This document shows positions 22,440-30,213 of a DNA stretch of 30,213 nt, one piece after another (within the stretch, counting starts at the first letter, position 1; every line of letters begins with the position of its first letter). The translations under genes and the position numbers were made by a program. The DNA comes from DAIOHQ01 sp036744635 (GTDB lineage Bacteria; Planctomycetota; Phycisphaerae; Tepidisphaerales; Tepidisphaeraceae): the NCBI GenBank assembly GCA_036744635.1, contig DAIOHQ010000024.1:1-30213 (forward strand), written 5' to 3'. The notes under the pieces were generated by a model. It ran no database searches. It worked only from the letters and a program-made list of their open reading frames with translations, and was not told the DNA's origin.

Positions 22440-23084
22440 CTACTTCTTCACCTTTTCCCGCGCTTGTTTGATCGCTTCGGTTTCGTCCAGATTGTTGGTG
22501 CCGTGTTTGGTGAGGGCGTCGTACGCGGCCTGCACGCGGGCCGAGGCGCGGGGGACAAGGTCCATGTATTTTTCGTTTACCTGCTTCATCGCATCCTGCA
22601 TTCCCTGGTTGATGGCGGCCTTGGCGTCGGGGCCGGTGGATTTCAGAGTCTTTCCGATCAGCGGCGCCGCGATCTGGTGGACAATCTTGTCGGCGGGTTT
22701 GTAATCCTCCTCGCTGATGGTCTTGTGGCCATCCTCGTGCGCCCGCAGCTTCTTGCTGACCCCTTTGGGCAGCCATTCCACAATATCCAGCCCCAGGGTG
22801 ACGCTGATGGAATCGACTTTCAGCTCGGCCTCCCACTCATCGCCGCGGCGCCGCTGGCTGACGACGGTGACGCCAAGTTGAACCCCGCAACTGAAGTTGT
22901 CGCTGGTGATGGCGGCCTCATCGCCCTTCAGTTCCGGCATGCCGGCAGGCCGCTCACCCGGCTCGAAGTAGGCGACTTCGGCGTGGACCGGCTTTTTGTC
23001 GATCTTCACCGCCGGCTCGGCCAGCGCCGCGGCGGCGAGCAGGATCGGCAGAAGGAAGATGACGCGGGCAGTGGGCCGTTGCAT
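22440..23084 (-). CDS. Exported HExxH protein, putative zinc peptidase-like (DUF922-like)
   Basis: 214 residues with a signal peptide (RVIFLLPILLAAAALAEP). The mature protein contains LRAHEDGHKTI, a complete HExxH motif (H116, E117, H120) in a predicted helix, preceded by WLPKGVSKKL and followed by a long helical tail (AAINQGMQDAMKQVNEKYMDLVPRAS). The arrangement recalls the DUF922 family, small periplasmic proteins with a zincin-like HExxH helix. A third metal ligand is not obvious; E126, E127 or D128 are possible. AGGAGAG before the ATG supports the start. It follows the DinB-family gene by 21 bp on the same strand, so they are probably co-transcribed. Catalysis is unproven. Confidence 0.72.
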   Translation of the reverse strand: MQRPTARVIFLLPILLAAAALAEPAVKIDKKPVHAEVAYFEPGERPAGMPELKGDEAAITSDNFSCGVQLGVTVVSQRRRGDEWEAELKVDSISVTLGLDIVEWLPKGVSKKLRAHEDGHKTISEEDYKPADKIVHQIAAPLIGKTLKSTGPDAKAAINQGMQDAMKQVNEKYMDLVPRASARVQAAYDALTKHGTNNLDETEAIKQAREKVKK

Positions 23085-23105
23085 GGCTCTCCTGGTGATA
23101 TGCGA

Positions 23106-23585
23106 TCAGTGGACGCCCAGGCGTTTGGCGTAGAGCTTTTTCAGCAGCCACATTTCGCCCTGGTGTTGGGCTTCATCGTGCAGGCCATGCAGGATGGCGT
23201 AGCGGAGGGTGCGATTGCGGCCTGGGTCGATAACTTTTGCGAGCTGTTCATCCGAGAGATTCTGCACGGCGGCGGCGAGACGTTCGAGCTGCTCGCGCAG
23301 CCTGGCGGCAACATCCGCGACGGCCGGCCAGTCGGTGATGGTGGCGGGCTGGCTTTTCCAACTGAACTTGTCGAACCAGCCCTCGGGAAAGGCCGGGGCG
23401 CGCCCTTCGGCGCTGGAAAGGCCGAGGTGCTCATTGACGATCAATGCGTGGCCGGCGTGCCAGAGCATCGAGTTGTTCAACCCCGGAGGCGAGAACCGCG
23501 CCTCCTCCTCGCCAAGCCCATCGAGCATGCGCAGCGTCTTGCCGCGAACTTCCTTGATCAGCAGCAGCAGAGATTCATCGGCCAT
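23106..23585 (-). CDS. DinB/YfiT-family putative metal-dependent enzyme
   Basis: A 159-residue four-helix-bundle protein of the DinB superfamily. The first metal-ligand helix reads NNSMLWHAGHALIVNEHLG (38-55, His46 expected as ligand), the last one ILHGLHDEAQHQGEMWLL (131-148, His136 or His133 and His141). Members include thiol transferases and proteins of unknown role; the substrate cannot be told. AAGGAG eight bases before ATG 23585 decides the start against a longer frame to 23723 that would run through the repeat. It is first in a pair with the HExxH gene, and divergent from purC across a repeat doublet. Confidence 0.85.
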   Translation of the reverse strand: MADESLLLLIKEVRGKTLRMLDGLGEEEARFSPPGLNNSMLWHAGHALIVNEHLGLSSAEGRAPAFPEGWFDKFSWKSQPATITDWPAVADVAARLREQLERLAAAVQNLSDEQLAKVIDPGRNRTLRYAILHGLHDEAQHQGEMWLLKKLYAKRLGVH

Positions 23586-23650
23586 GGTTTTTCTCCTTGA
23601 ACGGGCATTGGAGCGATTGGGGGCACGAAGATCAATCGGAATGCCATCTC

Positions 23651-23746
23651 GTAGCACGGGTTTTCCTGAACCCGTGCGTCCGCGGTGCGCCGCGGACTTC
23701 CTGGGCAGCGCGACCTCGTACACGGGTTCAGGAAAACCCGTGCTAC
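23651..23746. repeat. REPIN-like doublet with nested hairpin, GTAG-CACGGGTT type
   Basis: Left unit 23651-23677 and right unit 23720-23746 (ending in CTAC) are complementary apart from one base. Between them GTCCGCGG and CCGCGGAC (23678-23685, 23690-23697) form a further hairpin. It fills most of the intergenic region between the divergent dinB-like and purC genes. Confidence 0.9.
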
Positions 23747-23807
23747 AGGAATGCGCACGGCGAAGACAGTAGTGACTAATTCGGAGGAGCTGATTACTCT
23801 ACCGCGC

Positions 23808-24701
23808 ATGGCCAAAGACTTTTTGCAATCGGATCTGCCGTTCCCGGTGCGCCGGGGAAAAGTGCGGGATGTGTATGACCTGGGTGATGCGCTGCTGATC
23901 ATCGCCACCGATCGCATCAGCGCGTTTGACTGCATCATGCCCAACGGCATTCCCGACAAGGGCAAGATATTGACGGCACTGTCGCTGTTCTGGTTCCAGC
24001 GCTTCGCCGGCCGCTTCGAGCACCACCTGCTGGCGGCGGACGTCAAAGATTATCCGGCCGATTTGCAGAAATACGCCGATCAACTCACCGGGCGCTCGAT
24101 GTGGGTGACCAAGGCGCAAGTGGTGCCGATCGAATGCGTGGCCCGCGGATATCTGGCCGGTTCAGGATGGAAGGAATACCAGAAATCGCAGACCGTCTGC
24201 GGGATCAAGCTGCCGGCGGGGCTGAAGCAGTGCGACCGGCTTCCGCAGCCGATTTTCACGCCGGCCACCAAGGAGGAATCAGGGCACGACATCAACATCC
24301 CGTTCGAGGAGATGCTGAAGCGGCTGGGCGAAAAGGTGGCCGGCGAGTTGAAGAAACGCACGCTGGATCTGTATGGCTCGGCGGCGGAATATGCCCTGTC
24401 GCGGGGGATCATCATCGCGGACACGAAATTTGAATTTGGCGAATTGCCGGACGGGAAGCTGATCCTGATCGATGAGGTGCTGACGCCCGATTCCTCGCGG
24501 TTCTGGCCGGCCGATCAGTATCAACCCGGCCGGGACCAGCCGAGTTTCGACAAGCAGTTCGTACGGAACTATCTGGAGACGCTGGACTGGAACAAGCTGC
24601 CGCCGGCGCCGCCGCTGCCGCCGGAAGTGGTAGCCGGAACGCGGCAGCGTTATCTTGAGGCGTATCACCAGCTCACCGGGAAGCTGCTGAAGCTGGATTG
24701 A
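23808..24701 (+). CDS. purC: Phosphoribosylaminoimidazole-succinocarboxamide synthase
   Basis: A 297-residue cytoplasmic ligase of purine synthesis, joining CAIR and aspartate with ATP to give SAICAR. Visible: RRGKVRDVYDLGD (15-27) and LLIIATDRISAFDCIMP (29-45) of the ATP site, VARGYLAGSGWKEY (111-124), NIPFEEM, signature IADTKFEFG (203-211) and LILIDEVLTPDSSRFW (218-233). It is of the longer, stand-alone type. ATG 23808 starts at the usual family N-terminus; GGAGGAG lies some 18 bases upstream, and a GTG at 23772 is an alternative. No other purine gene is adjacent. The lipoprotein gene follows after 27 bp and may be co-transcribed. Confidence 0.95.
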   Translation: MAKDFLQSDLPFPVRRGKVRDVYDLGDALLIIATDRISAFDCIMPNGIPDKGKILTALSLFWFQRFAGRFEHHLLAADVKDYPADLQKYADQLTGRSMWVTKAQVVPIECVARGYLAGSGWKEYQKSQTVCGIKLPAGLKQCDRLPQPIFTPATKEESGHDINIPFEEMLKRLGEKVAGELKKRTLDLYGSAAEYALSRGIIIADTKFEFGELPDGKLILIDEVLTPDSSRFWPADQYQPGRDQPSFDKQFVRNYLETLDWNKLPPAPPLPPEVVAGTRQRYLEAYHQLTGKLLKLD

Positions 24702-24728
24702 ATCCGGCAATTTCACGGGAGAACGATC

Positions 24729-25319
24729 ATGTCATTAGCCTGGCGCGGGGTTCTGGCGTTGAGCATCGTGGCGCTGCTGTCGCTCGGTTCCTGCCTGCCG
24801 GTGCCGCTGGGCGATCCGGCCACCAGCAAAGTAGACCCGGCACTGCGGGGGTACTGGCTGAACCAGGAACGCGGAGAGTCCATGCTGGCGCTCATCGCGC
24901 CGTTTGACGAGCGGACCTACGTGATTGATTCCGTTTCAAATGACAAAGCCGGCCATCTGATTTGCAAGGCTTGGCGTACCGAAATCAAGGGAAAAGTATT
25001 CCTGACGCTGCAATCGATCAGTAACTTGGCCGATCCCAACGAGAAGGCGGAGTATCCTACGTTCCGTCTCGACCTGAAAGACAACCAGCTGGAAGCGACG
25101 ATGCTGAAGCGGGAGTTCAAAGGTTTCAAAGACGTGCAGGACGCGGCATCGCTGGCGAAGGTAGTGTCCGAGCACGTGAACGACCCGGAGATGTACGATG
25201 ACGTCCTGACCTTCCAGAAGCTGGACCCAAAGAAGAGCGCTGACAGGAGTACCATCGACTCTTTCATGACGCAGCGACCGTCCTCGTCAAAGCAACCGGC
25301 GACGAAAAACGCGGATTGA
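24729..25319 (+). CDS. Lipoprotein of unknown function
   Basis: A 196-residue protein with a clear lipoprotein signal (VLALSIVALLSLGSC, Cys 22). The mature part starts with a Pro-rich turn and DPALRGYWLNQERGESMLALI, a beta-rich pattern like that of small lipoproteins with a lipocalin-like or 'YWLN' barrel, followed by RLDLKDNQLEATMLKREFKGF. The C-terminus is polar and disordered (SSSKQPATKNAD). GGGAGA seven bases before the ATG supports the start. It probably shares the purC transcript, a link with no clear biological sense. I do not recognise a named family. Confidence 0.72.
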   Translation: MSLAWRGVLALSIVALLSLGSCLPVPLGDPATSKVDPALRGYWLNQERGESMLALIAPFDERTYVIDSVSNDKAGHLICKAWRTEIKGKVFLTLQSISNLADPNEKAEYPTFRLDLKDNQLEATMLKREFKGFKDVQDAASLAKVVSEHVNDPEMYDDVLTFQKLDPKKSADRSTIDSFMTQRPSSSKQPATKNAD

Positions 25320-25378
25320 GATCGGGCTGGGGAAGGCGGATGATTGCCTTTTCGGTTCTACCGGATTTCGCTCGGACA

Positions 25379-26938
25379 TCATCTCTTCAAGTAAATGATC
25401 AGATCAAATTCCCGCAGCGCGGTATCGAGACCGCGCGGAGTGATCTCCTGCAGGCCGGCGGCTTGTTCAGTGCAATAAGCGACCGGAGCGTACGACTTCT
25501 CCAGGAGCGGCTGGATCTGCTGGAAGAGCCAGAAATCCGAGTGCTCAAAAACCGGGGTAAACCCACCATACGAGACGATGATCGCATCCGGCTTGTGCGA
25601 GCTCACTGCGCGAAATACTTCCTCCTGCCGCTGGCGGCTGGTCTGGTAGCCGCCGAAGAGGGGATTGGAAATCACATAACGCGAGACGGCCGTCGCATGG
25701 CTGTAGTGATAGAGCTCCGGCTCGGAACCGAGGATGTACAGCGTCTTGACATCGTGCGCTTTCAGCCAGTCGCCGATGGTCACGGCGTTGACGAAGCGGA
25801 TGGATTGCCAGTAGCGCTCCTTGCTCTGCTGCTCGATGGTTTTGCTGAAAAGCCACGGCTGCGCCAATATCCAGGCGGCCACAACCAGCAATACGCCGGC
25901 CGGTTGATAACGAGGCCCAGCTCGCAGCGCCAAAGCACATCCCAGGCACAGTGGCGGCAGCGCCTGGATGAAATAATGCCCGCGATAATATCCGCCGACG
26001 CTGATGCCCATCGCCGCCGCCAGCAGCCAGCCACCGATGAACCACGCCGCCCAGCCGGTGCGCCGCCAGGTGATGGCGGCGGCGATCAGCCAGATCATCG
26101 CGGCCACCCAGACGATCATGTCCATCGGCTGCAACGTGGAGAGGGCGCGGCGGATTTCGCTGAGGCCGGTGGCCTCGAAACTTTGTCCCCGGTATTCCAG
26201 ATTGTGCCACAGCACGCAGTCGAGAAATTGCGGCAGCGCGCCGGCGGCGGCGTACCACGCCAGACAGATGCCGAAAGGAATGGCGGCACACATTCCAAAG
26301 AGGGCGAGATTCCGCAGCCGCACCTTCCACTCTGTCCCGATGAACAGCAGCAATATCCCGATTTGCAGCCCCTGGAATACCGCAGTCTGCTTGATGAATA
26401 TTCCAAAGCCAAACAACAGCCCGATCAGCGCGCAGCGCCACGCCGCCGGCCTCTCCCGCGCATCCCACAGCAGCAGCATTGCTGCGCAGATTGGCAGGAT
26501 CATGAACGCTTCGGTATTGGCCGCGAAGGACTGATACAGCGGCATGAACAGCGACAGATAAAAGAGCCCCGCCGCCCATAGTCCGGCGGAGGGACCACCG
26601 ATTCGCTTGCCGAGCAGATAAAGCAGCCATCCGACGGCGAGATAATTCAGCAGCAGCCCGACGTGTACGGCAACGAAACCGCTGCCGAGCGTCAGAAATA
26701 TCCCGGCATAAATCAGGAAAATCCCCGGCGGCTTTTGCAGAAAGGTGTCGCGATAAGGCAGCCGCCCACCCAGCAGCAAGTCAGCCGCGTGGGCGTATTC
26801 CCCTTCATCGCGCTCAAACGGAACTTTCAGCGACGGGGAAATGAGGATGGAGAAAACCACGCTGAAAACAGCGAACAGCAGCCATGGTCGGCGAGTAACG
26901 GAGACCCACTTGGATTGACCGTGGATAGCGATCTCCAT
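25379..26938 (-). CDS. ArnT/PMT-like membrane glycosyltransferase (GT-C fold)
   Basis: A 519-residue protein with about 11-12 membrane segments. The first periplasmic loop carries PFERDEGEYAHAADLLLGGRLPYRDTF (40-66) with the acidic pair of GT39/GT83 enzymes, followed by KPPG (69-72), the classic ArnT/PMT pattern. A C-terminal soluble part holds VKTLYILGSEPELYHYSHA and ends in LIIYLKR. Such enzymes move a sugar from a polyprenyl phosphate carrier to a lipid or protein outside the cytoplasmic membrane. Donor and acceptor are unknown. No other surface-glycan gene is nearby. It lies 63 bp downstream of the Uma2 gene on the same strand. Confidence 0.85.
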   Translation of the reverse strand: MEIAIHGQSKWVSVTRRPWLLFAVFSVVFSILISPSLKVPFERDEGEYAHAADLLLGGRLPYRDTFLQKPPGIFLIYAGIFLTLGSGFVAVHVGLLLNYLAVGWLLYLLGKRIGGPSAGLWAAGLFYLSLFMPLYQSFAANTEAFMILPICAAMLLLWDARERPAAWRCALIGLLFGFGIFIKQTAVFQGLQIGILLLFIGTEWKVRLRNLALFGMCAAIPFGICLAWYAAAGALPQFLDCVLWHNLEYRGQSFEATGLSEIRRALSTLQPMDMIVWVAAMIWLIAAAITWRRTGWAAWFIGGWLLAAAMGISVGGYYRGHYFIQALPPLCLGCALALRAGPRYQPAGVLLVVAAWILAQPWLFSKTIEQQSKERYWQSIRFVNAVTIGDWLKAHDVKTLYILGSEPELYHYSHATAVSRYVISNPLFGGYQTSRQRQEEVFRAVSSHKPDAIIVSYGGFTPVFEHSDFWLFQQIQPLLEKSYAPVAYCTEQAAGLQEITPRGLDTALREFDLIIYLKR

Positions 26939-27001
26939 GATTGCAGCGTAAGGATTACGGGTGGGAATTCAATAATCTGCGGGAGCCGAGCCGACGCAGG
27001 C

Positions 27002-27652
27002 TCAAATATCAAAAAGTTCGGACACGGCGGCAGAGAAGCCGGGCAGCACTTCTCCCCCCGAAAGCGTCTGCTCGGTCGCCAGATGTGCAACATTCTCCGG
27101 CGAAGTGTAGACATCCACCGAGCGCGTCTTGAGATCGACGTACCAAACCAGCCGCGTGCCCGCCGTGAAATATTCCTGCAGCTTCTTCTGCATCTCCTGG
27201 CGCGTGTTGCTTTCCGAAAGCACTTCCACCGCCAGATCAGGAGCGAGATGAGGGATCGGCACGCCCGGCGATTTTCGACCAGGCAAACGGTCGAAGCTCA
27301 CAAACGCAACATCAGGAATGCGGACGCGATTGGGCATGATCCGCATCATGCCGGCCTCGCCGGTCAGGATGCCGAGCTTACGGGGGGCGACGAATGCCAT
27401 CAGTAAATGCGCAATCCGAAGCGCAACAGCCGATTCCTCATATCCCATCACCTTCTCCACCAAAGTGCCGTCAATCAGTTCGCAGAGACGATCTTCATGG
27501 TCATCAAGCCTCAGCACGTCCGCCTCTGTAGCGGTTCCCGGGGGTGGATCAATGAGAATGCGGTCCAATGGGACGTTCCCCAACGCATCCCACAACTCCG
27601 CAGCGGTGGCATAATGAGAAAGAACGACCGGATTTGAGGCCAGGACTGTCAT
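27002..27652 (-). CDS. Uma2-family putative endonuclease (PD-(D/E)XK fold)
   Basis: 216 residues. The Uma2 (formerly DUF820) core is complete: LIDGTLVEKVMGYEES (59-74), RIPDVAFVS (111-119, Asp114), PDLAVEVLSESNTRQEMQKKLQEY (138-161, Glu143 and Lys157 as the rest of the nuclease triad), then GTRLVWYVDLKTRSVDVY and a C-terminal LPGFSAAVSELF. These proteins are expanded in cyanobacteria and planctomycetes, with unclear biological role. No transposase or repeat borders it here. A TG-extended TATAAT sits eight bases before the ATG and no ribosome-binding site is present, so the gene is probably expressed as a leaderless mRNA. Confidence 0.88.
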   Translation of the reverse strand: MTVLASNPVVLSHYATAAELWDALGNVPLDRILIDPPPGTATEADVLRLDDHEDRLCELIDGTLVEKVMGYEESAVALRIAHLLMAFVAPRKLGILTGEAGMMRIMPNRVRIPDVAFVSFDRLPGRKSPGVPIPHLAPDLAVEVLSESNTRQEMQKKLQEYFTAGTRLVWYVDLKTRSVDVYTSPENVAHLATEQTLSGGEVLPGFSAAVSELFDI

Positions 27653-27660
27653 CGCTTTGG

Positions 27661-27669
27661 ATTATAACA
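27661..27669 (-). promoter_or_regulatory. Extended -10 promoter giving a probable leaderless Uma2 mRNA
   Basis: Read on the minus strand, TGTTATAAT is a perfect extended -10 element eight bases ahead of the Uma2 ATG at 27652. The start of transcription would fall at, or within a few bases of, the ATG. No good -35 is seen, as expected for an extended -10. Confidence 0.55.
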
Positions 27670-27704
27670 CATTGGCGGCCTACTCGCTGGAAGCACCCAT
27701 CCAA

Positions 27705-27735
27705 TAAAAAACCCCGATGTGCTTGCACACCGGGG
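27705..27735 (-). terminator. Intrinsic terminator of rho
   Basis: On the minus strand CCCCGGTGTG pairs with CACATCGGGG (one G-T pair) across CAAG, followed by TTTTTTA. It begins 25 bases past the rho stop and ends just upstream of the Uma2 promoter. Confidence 0.9.
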
Positions 27736-27760
27736 TCTTCGTGTCGTTCAAGATCTGATG

Positions 27761-29212
27761 TCAATCCAGATTCATGCTCATTAAAAACTGACCGTTGCTC
27801 GGGACCTTTTCCAGGCGGCCCTTGAGCAATTCCACCGCTTCCACCGGATTCATATCCGACAGAACGCGGCGGAGGCGGTAGGTGAGCTCCAGCTCCTTGG
27901 GATCGAGCAGCAATTCCTCGCGGCGGGTGCCGGAGGCGTTGATGTCGATGGCCGGGTAGACGCGGCGATCCACCAGCCGGCGGTCCAGGTGCAATTCGGC
28001 GTTGCCGGTGCCCTTGAATTCTTCAAAGATGACTTCGTCCATCTTCGAGCCGGTGTCGATCAGCGCGGTGGCTAGGATCGTCAGCGATCCACCTTCCTCG
28101 ATGTTACGGGCGGCGCCGAAGAAGCGCTTGGGCTTCTGCAGGGCGTTGGCGTCCACGCCGCCGCTCAGAATCTTGCCGGAGTGCGGCACTTCGGTGTTGT
28201 AGGCGCGGGCCAGGCGGGTGATCGAGTCGAGCAGGACGACGACGTCCTTGCCGAACTCGACATAGCGCTTGGCCTTTTCGATCACCATCTCGGCCACCTG
28301 CACGTGGCGGCTGGCCGGCTCGTCGAAGGTCGAAGAGACGACCTCCGCCTTGGTGTTGCGCTCCATGTCGGTGACTTCTTCCGGACGCTCGTCGATCAAC
28401 AGGACGATCAGCACCGCATCGGGGTGGTTCTTGCTGATCGAGTTCGCGATCTTCTGCAGCAGCACCGTCTTGCCGGTGCGCGGCGGGGCGACGATCAGCA
28501 TGCGCTGGCCTTTGCCGATCGGCGTCACCAGGTCCACGATCCGCATGGCCAGTTCCTTCGGATCGGTCTCCAGGATCAGCCGGCTGTTGGGATGCAGCGG
28601 CGTGAGGTCCTCGAAGTTGCTGGTCTCGGTGATCTTCTCGGGGTCTTCGCCGTTGATCGCCTCAACCCGCAGCAGCGCGAAATAGCGCTCCGATTCCTTG
28701 GGCGGGCGAATCTGGCCTTGCACCACGTGCCCGTTGCGCAAACCAAAGCGCCGGATCTGGCTGGGCGAGATGTAAATGTCATCGGGACAGGGCAGATAGT
28801 TGTATTCCGGGCTGCGGAGAAATCCGAAGCCGTCGGGAAGGATTTCCAGAACGCCCTCGCCGTACATCAGGCCGTTCTGGCGGATGCGGGTGCGCAGGAT
28901 CTGAAAAATCAGGTCCTGCTTCTTCATCCCGACGTAGTCCTGGATGCCCTCTTCCTTCGCGATCTCGTGCAACTTGTGCACGTCCATCTGCTGAAGGTCC
29001 TTGATAAAAAGTTTCCCGCCCTTCACCTGCTCGTACTTGGCATTGGTTTCGGCGTCGAAGCTCGCGACGTCGTCGGAGCTGGTGGCCGTATTGTTCTGGG
29101 GGGGAGCCGGTTGCGCTGTTTCGACAGCGGTCGTGGCCGTTTCTTCGGTATGCTGCGTCGCTTCGGTCTCGTCTTGAGGGGACCGGCGCGCTTTCGGAGT
29201 GGACTTCGCCAT
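27761..29212 (-). CDS. rho: Transcription termination factor Rho
   Basis: A 483-residue hexameric RNA helicase that ends untranslated transcripts. A low-complexity acidic/Thr/Gln N-terminus (1-60) precedes the Rho N-terminal helical domain (FIKDLQQMDVHKLHEIAKEE, 69-88), the cold-shock-like primary RNA site with GVLEILPDGFGFLRS (120-134), Walker A APPRTGKT (242-249), catalytic DERPEE (274-279), Walker B VVVLLDS (324-330), Q-loop SGGVDANALQKPKRFFGAARN (350-370) and the R-loop/secondary site SKMDEVIFEEFKGTGN (389-404). Length is somewhat above the E. coli form because of the N-terminal tail. GGAGG precedes the ATG. A 237-base gap with a strong hairpin separates it from coaE; its own terminator follows. 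Confidence 0.97.
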   Translation of the reverse strand: MAKSTPKARRSPQDETEATQHTEETATTAVETAQPAPPQNNTATSSDDVASFDAETNAKYEQVKGGKLFIKDLQQMDVHKLHEIAKEEGIQDYVGMKKQDLIFQILRTRIRQNGLMYGEGVLEILPDGFGFLRSPEYNYLPCPDDIYISPSQIRRFGLRNGHVVQGQIRPPKESERYFALLRVEAINGEDPEKITETSNFEDLTPLHPNSRLILETDPKELAMRIVDLVTPIGKGQRMLIVAPPRTGKTVLLQKIANSISKNHPDAVLIVLLIDERPEEVTDMERNTKAEVVSSTFDEPASRHVQVAEMVIEKAKRYVEFGKDVVVLLDSITRLARAYNTEVPHSGKILSGGVDANALQKPKRFFGAARNIEEGGSLTILATALIDTGSKMDEVIFEEFKGTGNAELHLDRRLVDRRVYPAIDINASGTRREELLLDPKELELTYRLRRVLSDMNPVEAVELLKGRLEKVPSNGQFLMSMNLD

Positions 29213-29316
29213 ATGGCTAGGCCTCCAATGGGAAAAAGGTGTGAAAAAAGCTCGGAAATTATCGAAGCAGCCTGCGCCCCCGCCGCGTTTTCAAGCGGTC
29301 ATGGGACGTGCCGTAA

Positions 29317-29334
29317 GTCGCCCTTCGGGGCGGC
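29317..29334 (-). promoter_or_regulatory. Stable hairpin in the rho leader region
   Basis: On the minus strand GCCGCCC and GGGCGAC pair across CGAA. There is no T-tract after it. It lies 105 bp ahead of the rho ATG in the gene-free stretch 29213-29449. rho is autoregulated in several bacteria through its leader; a role here is inference. Confidence 0.35.
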
Positions 29335-29449
29335 TCACCTTGCCCCGCCTTTGGGAAGCGGAGCACATATCGTCATAGGGAAAGAATGATACTTCTACTA
29401 CTTTCGGCCGGTGCCGAAGGTTCGCATCAACCCGGGATATCTCTCAGAA

Positions 29450-30064
29450 TCACCTCGATCGTGCCAGAATTCGGGGAAGTAAGTCTCGGACTTGGCTGCA
29501 GACATCGTCCGCTTCGGCGGTGTTTCGAATGACATCTTGTGATAAATCGCGCTTCTTTGCAAGGGGCAATTGTAATTTTTCTCGCCGTGCCCATTCTTCG
29601 GGGTTCCAGCCCCTGCTTTTGGCCACCCGCTCATACCGCACGTCATCGGGGGCATCCACAAAAACCAGCGCATCGCACTGCCGGTCCAGCCCAACTTCCA
29701 CCAGCAGCGGCGTATCCCACACAAATGCCAGTACCCTGCTATCCTTGGCCGCCTGTTGCATCAAGTCAATCCTGGCCTGGTTGACCAGTGGGTGCAACAT
29801 GCGCTCCAGCCGCTCCCGGTCGGCAGGATCGGCAAAAACCCTGACGGCGATTTTGCCACGATCAACCTCGCCATTCGGCTGGAATACCCCATCCCCCCAC
29901 CATTGGCGAAGAATCTGCCTTACCTCGGGGCGGCGATAGGCCTGTCGCACCTGCTCGTCGGAACTGATCACCATGCAACCCAGTTCGCCGAATACAGAGG
30001 CCACAAAGCTCTTGCCGCTGCCGATGCCGCCGACGATTCCAATGATCGGTTTGCCCGCGAACAT
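29450..30064 (-). CDS. coaE: Dephospho-CoA kinase
   Basis: A 204-residue cytoplasmic kinase that phosphorylates the 3'-hydroxyl of dephospho-CoA, the last step of coenzyme A synthesis. P-loop GGIGSGKS (12-19), substrate-side SSDEQVRQAY (34-43, Asp36), HPLVNQARI (92-100), DTPLLVEVGLD (about 117-127) and RYERVAKSRGW are all in place, and length is usual. AGAAGAG lies before the ATG. The 149 bases upstream to the window end hold no gene I can support. Confidence 0.95.
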   Translation of the reverse strand: MFAGKPIIGIVGGIGSGKSFVASVFGELGCMVISSDEQVRQAYRRPEVRQILRQWWGDGVFQPNGEVDRGKIAVRVFADPADRERLERMLHPLVNQARIDLMQQAAKDSRVLAFVWDTPLLVEVGLDRQCDALVFVDAPDDVRYERVAKSRGWNPEEWARREKLQLPLAKKRDLSQDVIRNTAEADDVCSQVRDLLPRILARSR

Positions 30065-30213
30065 GATCCATCTCTTCTAGCGGTTCTGCGGCCAATCGGG
30101 AAGTCTTGGGCGGTTTTGGTAGTGGGTCAGTTTGGGTGCCACAGGTCGGCGTACTCGCCTCGTTGTTCCACACATCTTTCAAACCGGCCTTGGCGCTATC
30201 GAAAACGCGGTTT

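Noticed and set aside
22464..23600. A 378-codon plus-strand open frame
   Set aside because: Antisense to both the HExxH and DinB-family genes, spanning their intergenic region.
29862..30182. Minus-strand frame open to the window edge, possible C-terminus of an upstream gene
   Set aside because: It would overlap coaE by about 200 bases in another frame, and its product has no recognisable motif. The last 149 bases are left unassigned.

Overview
The window looks like a chromosomal segment of a high-GC Gram-negative-type bacterium, most likely a planctomycete and probably of the Phycisphaerae/Tepidisphaerales kind (inference). The reasons are: many exported proteins and lipoproteins with ATQP-rich linkers behind the signal peptide, a TM/POTRA-type FtsQ-like protein outside any dcw cluster, a Uma2-family nuclease, an alginate-export-type outer-membrane barrel, and a very high load of intergenic palindromic repeats. 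No rRNA, tRNA, CRISPR array, prophage or transposase gene was seen.

Layout. 1-1.8 kb: a small exported protein divergent from an MDR-type dehydrogenase. 1.8-4.5 kb (minus): a translationally coupled ABC importer of the BtuCD-F/FecBCDE type (ATPase, permease, binding lipoprotein). 4.6-8.9 kb (plus): a tail-anchored coiled-coil protein, an FtsQ-like protein, greA with a terminator-like leader, and an FAD/NAD(P)H ferredoxin-reductase-like enzyme. 9.0-14.6 kb: a tiny lipoprotein, a spinster-like MFS transporter, a lipoprotein with a weakly serpin-like C-terminus, an unknown protein, and a large secreted glycosidase-like protein. 15.0-20.0 kb (minus): a compact four-gene unit of a cupredoxin, a paralogous cupredoxin-fold lipoprotein lacking the copper ligands, a HAMP/SpoIIE-type PP2C phosphatase, and an alginate-export barrel. 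20.1-25.3 kb: a small membrane protein, a GH51 arabinofuranosidase, a secreted HExxH protein followed by a DinB-family protein, and purC followed by a lipoprotein. 25.4-30.1 kb (minus): an ArnT/PMT-like glycosyltransferase, a Uma2 nuclease with a probable leaderless promoter, rho, and coaE.

The two most striking things are not single genes. First, the spaces between genes carry at least six families of palindromic repeats. Five loci are inverted doublets bounded by GTAG...CTAC, the architecture of REP doublets (REPINs). One holds a 10-N assembly gap and one shows compensatory stem changes. A further repeat of eight-base units lies inside the 5' end of the alginate-export-type gene and encodes part of its signal peptide. 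Second, the four-gene unit at 15-20 kb couples two periplasmic cupredoxin-fold proteins with a membrane-anchored phosphatase sensor and an outer-membrane channel. It is the best candidate here for an undescribed envelope sensing or redox system, but its function is inferred from layout and fold only.

Housekeeping genes (greA, purC, rho, coaE) are intact. Start codons were adjusted where ribosome-binding sites, signal peptides or stop/start overlaps favoured an internal start.
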